A stretch of 64,000 nucleotides of DNA from Solibacillus faecavium (GTDB lineage Bacteria; Bacillota; Bacilli; Bacillales_A; Planococcaceae), in assembly GCF_014836905.1 (NCBI RefSeq), contig NZ_JACSPZ010000006.1, positions 62,001 through 126,000 on the forward strand. Direction: 5' to 3'. The notes under the pieces were generated by a model. The model was not told where the DNA came from. It saw only the letters and a list, made by a program, of their open reading frames with translations, and made no database searches. Positions 62,577 through 64,000 of this stretch are shown here, piece by piece; position 1 is the stretch's first letter; each line of letters starts with the position of its first letter. The translations under genes were made by a program, and so were the position numbers.

Positions 62577-64000
62577 ATGGGGAAAATTGAAGTATACAAA
62601 CCAAAAAATCATATTCGTTTCGTTACAGCATCTAGTCTTTTTGATGGTCATGATGCTTCGATTAATATTATGCGCCGAATTTTACAATCAAGTGGTGCAG
62701 AAGTAATTCACTTAGGTCACAACCGTTCAGTAGAGGAAGTTGTTAACGCTGCTATACAGGAAGACGCACAAGGGATAGCGATATCATCATACCAAGGTGG
62801 ACATATGGAATATTTTAAATATATGTATGACCTACTGCGTGAAAAAGGTGCCCCGCATATTAAGATTTTTGGCGGTGGTGGGGGAGTTATTTTACCACGT
62901 GAAATTAAAGAGCTCCATGAGTATGGGATTGCCGGCATTTTCTCGCCGGAGGATGGTCGTCAATTAGGCTTACAAGGAATGATTAATAAAAAGCTAGAAG
63001 GCGCGGACTTTTCTACATTAAAAGGGAGTTATAAAGAGCTTTTAGAAAAGCTTTCGACAGATACACCGGAAGTTTTGGCGAATTTAATAACAGCTGCCGA
63101 AAATGGTGATGGAGAAGAGATTCAAAATATGCTGCAGCTTGTACGTAGCAAGAACTTAAACACACCAGTTATTGGAATTACCGGTACTGGTGGCGCAGGG
63201 AAATCTTCATTAACGGATGAATTAATCCGCCGTTTCCTGCAAGAGTTTCCGGATAAAAAGCTCGCTATTATATCAGTCGATCCAACGAAGCAAAAAACAG
63301 GCGGTGCATTGCTTGGTGACCGTATTCGTATGAATGCCATCTTTAATAATCGGGTTTATATGCGTAGTTTGGCAACACGTGGCTCGCATACAGAATTATC
63401 AAGCTCAATTGGCGATGTACTCGATGTAGTACGAGCAGCAGGATTTGACTTAATTCTTGTCGAAACAAGCGGCATTGGGCAAGGGGACGCAGAAATCACA
63501 AAATATACAGATCTTTCAATGTATGTAATGACAAGTGAGTTTGGTGCGCCAACACAGCTCGAAAAAATCGATATGATAGATTTTGCTGACTTAATCGCAA
63601 TCAATAAATTCGAGCGAAAAGGCTCAGAAGATGCACTACGCCAAGTGCAAAAACAATTCCAGCGTTCACGTGAGCTATGGGAAGAGCCAATTGAACAAAT
63701 GCCGGTATTCGGGACAATCGCTTCACAATTTAACGATTTAGGAACGAATTCATTGTTTGCTGCACTCGTATCCAAAATCAACGAAAAGTTCGGCTACAAT
63801 TGGGAAACTTCCTATGAGCAATTTGTGAAAACCCAAAAGCAAAACATTGTCATCCCAAATGATCGCCGCTACTATTTACGCGAAATATCAGAAACAGTAC
63901 GTAACTATCATAAGCATGCAGAACAACAGGCAAACCTCGCAACAAAATGGTATCAGCTCGAAGGAACAAAAGCATTGCTGAACGAAAGTGAAACAGCATT
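62577..64000 (+). CDS. icmF: IcmF: fused isobutyryl-CoA mutase (partial, 5' part)
   Basis: 474 residues are in the window and the gene runs off its right edge. The N-terminal B12-binding domain shows DGHDAS with H25 as cobalt ligand and FGGGGGVILP. From about 195 a MeaB-type GTPase chaperone domain has Walker A GTGGAGKSS and VETSGIGQGD. The mutase domain begins near the edge. IcmF interconverts isobutyryl-CoA and butyryl-CoA using adenosylcobalamin, linking valine breakdown to the beta-oxidation genes here. ATG follows AAAGGGG. Confidence 0.93.
   Translation, partial: MGKIEVYKPKNHIRFVTASSLFDGHDASINIMRRILQSSGAEVIHLGHNRSVEEVVNAAIQEDAQGIAISSYQGGHMEYFKYMYDLLREKGAPHIKIFGGGGGVILPREIKELHEYGIAGIFSPEDGRQLGLQGMINKKLEGADFSTLKGSYKELLEKLSTDTPEVLANLITAAENGDGEEIQNMLQLVRSKNLNTPVIGITGTGGAGKSSLTDELIRRFLQEFPDKKLAIISVDPTKQKTGGALLGDRIRMNAIFNNRVYMRSLATRGSHTELSSSIGDVLDVVRAAGFDLILVETSGIGQGDAEITKYTDLSMYVMTSEFGAPTQLEKIDMIDFADLIAINKFERKGSEDALRQVQKQFQRSRELWEEPIEQMPVFGTIASQFNDLGTNSLFAALVSKINEKFGYNWETSYEQFVKTQKQNIVIPNDRRYYLREISETVRNYHKHAEQQANLATKWYQLEGTKALLNESETA

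Noticed and set aside
1-64000. CRISPR arrays, insertion sequences, prophage, tRNA and rRNA genes
   Set aside because: Looked for on both strands; no direct-repeat/spacer pattern of CRISPR length, no transposase or integrase, no cloverleaf or rRNA sequence recognised. The 21-nt arrays have motifs too short and linkers too variable for CRISPR.

Overview
The window is about 64 kb of a low-GC Gram-positive chromosome. Gene content and order point to an endospore-forming member of the Bacillales, most likely Planococcaceae (Solibacillus/Lysinibacillus-like). Supporting evidence: sporulation genes gerQ, rsfA and pbpG, the bacillithiol gene bshB2, a LexA box of the Bacillus type, T-box, preQ1-I and cobalamin riboswitches, and blocks whose order matches Bacillus subtilis ung-ywdI-ywdK-gerQ, hemQ-lipL-rsfA-ywfO and ywhB-ywhD-pbpG-speB. 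I saw no rRNA, tRNA, insertion sequence, prophage or CRISPR array.

Layout. 1-8.4 kb: the 3' end of kbl, the divergent methionine-salvage pair mtnE/mtnU, an SOS-controlled uvrX-yolD pair, threonine dehydrogenase (tdh) and an acyl-CoA synthetase. 8.4-14.2 kb: a minus-strand trpEDCFBA operon behind a tryptophan T-box; its trpE is strikingly shrunken. 14.2-18.2 kb: preQ1-controlled queT and a TrpXYZ-like ABC importer carrying two unassigned inverted-repeat/RNA elements. 18.2-22 kb: ilvA, an SDR oxidoreductase and a YjiH-like membrane protein. 22.3-28.3 kb: an AT-rich accessory module built around a CdaR regulator, with glycerate kinase and a KdgT-type permease on one side and a P-loop kinase, an ECF S component and a LarA-type nickel-pincer racemase on the other. 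28.4-38.8 kb: bshB2/yojF, pdxK, ung and neighbours, an M20 amidohydrolase, a chemoreceptor, gerQ, chdC, lipL and rsfA. 39-48.6 kb: ywfO, a tautomerase, ywhD, pbpG, speB, a diguanylate cyclase and argS. 48.9-54.6 kb: a YdbM-like flavoprotein and a cobalamin-riboswitch operon (BtuF, BtuC, BtuD-CbiZ fusion, PduO). 54.7-64 kb: a fatty/branched-acid oxidation cluster (fadF, thiolase, 3-hydroxyacyl-CoA dehydrogenase, two acyl-CoA dehydrogenases, TetR, IcmF) with two FadR-like palindromes.

How the genes work together. The cobalamin operon imports corrinoids and converts them to adenosylcobalamin, the cofactor of the B12-dependent mutase IcmF 8 kb downstream. Kbl, Tdh and IlvA all consume threonine. 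The trp operon appears able to run from anthranilate onward, but its own anthranilate synthase subunit looks non-catalytic, and an importer of the tryptophan family lies next door.

The most unusual signals are: (i) four intergenic arrays of short motifs spaced almost exactly 21 nt, each starting just after an intrinsic terminator; (ii) the reduced TrpE; (iii) the kinase/S-component/LarA cassette, which could be a glycerate racemisation and/or pincer-cofactor salvage system; (iv) the two structured elements flanking the TrpX-like gene.
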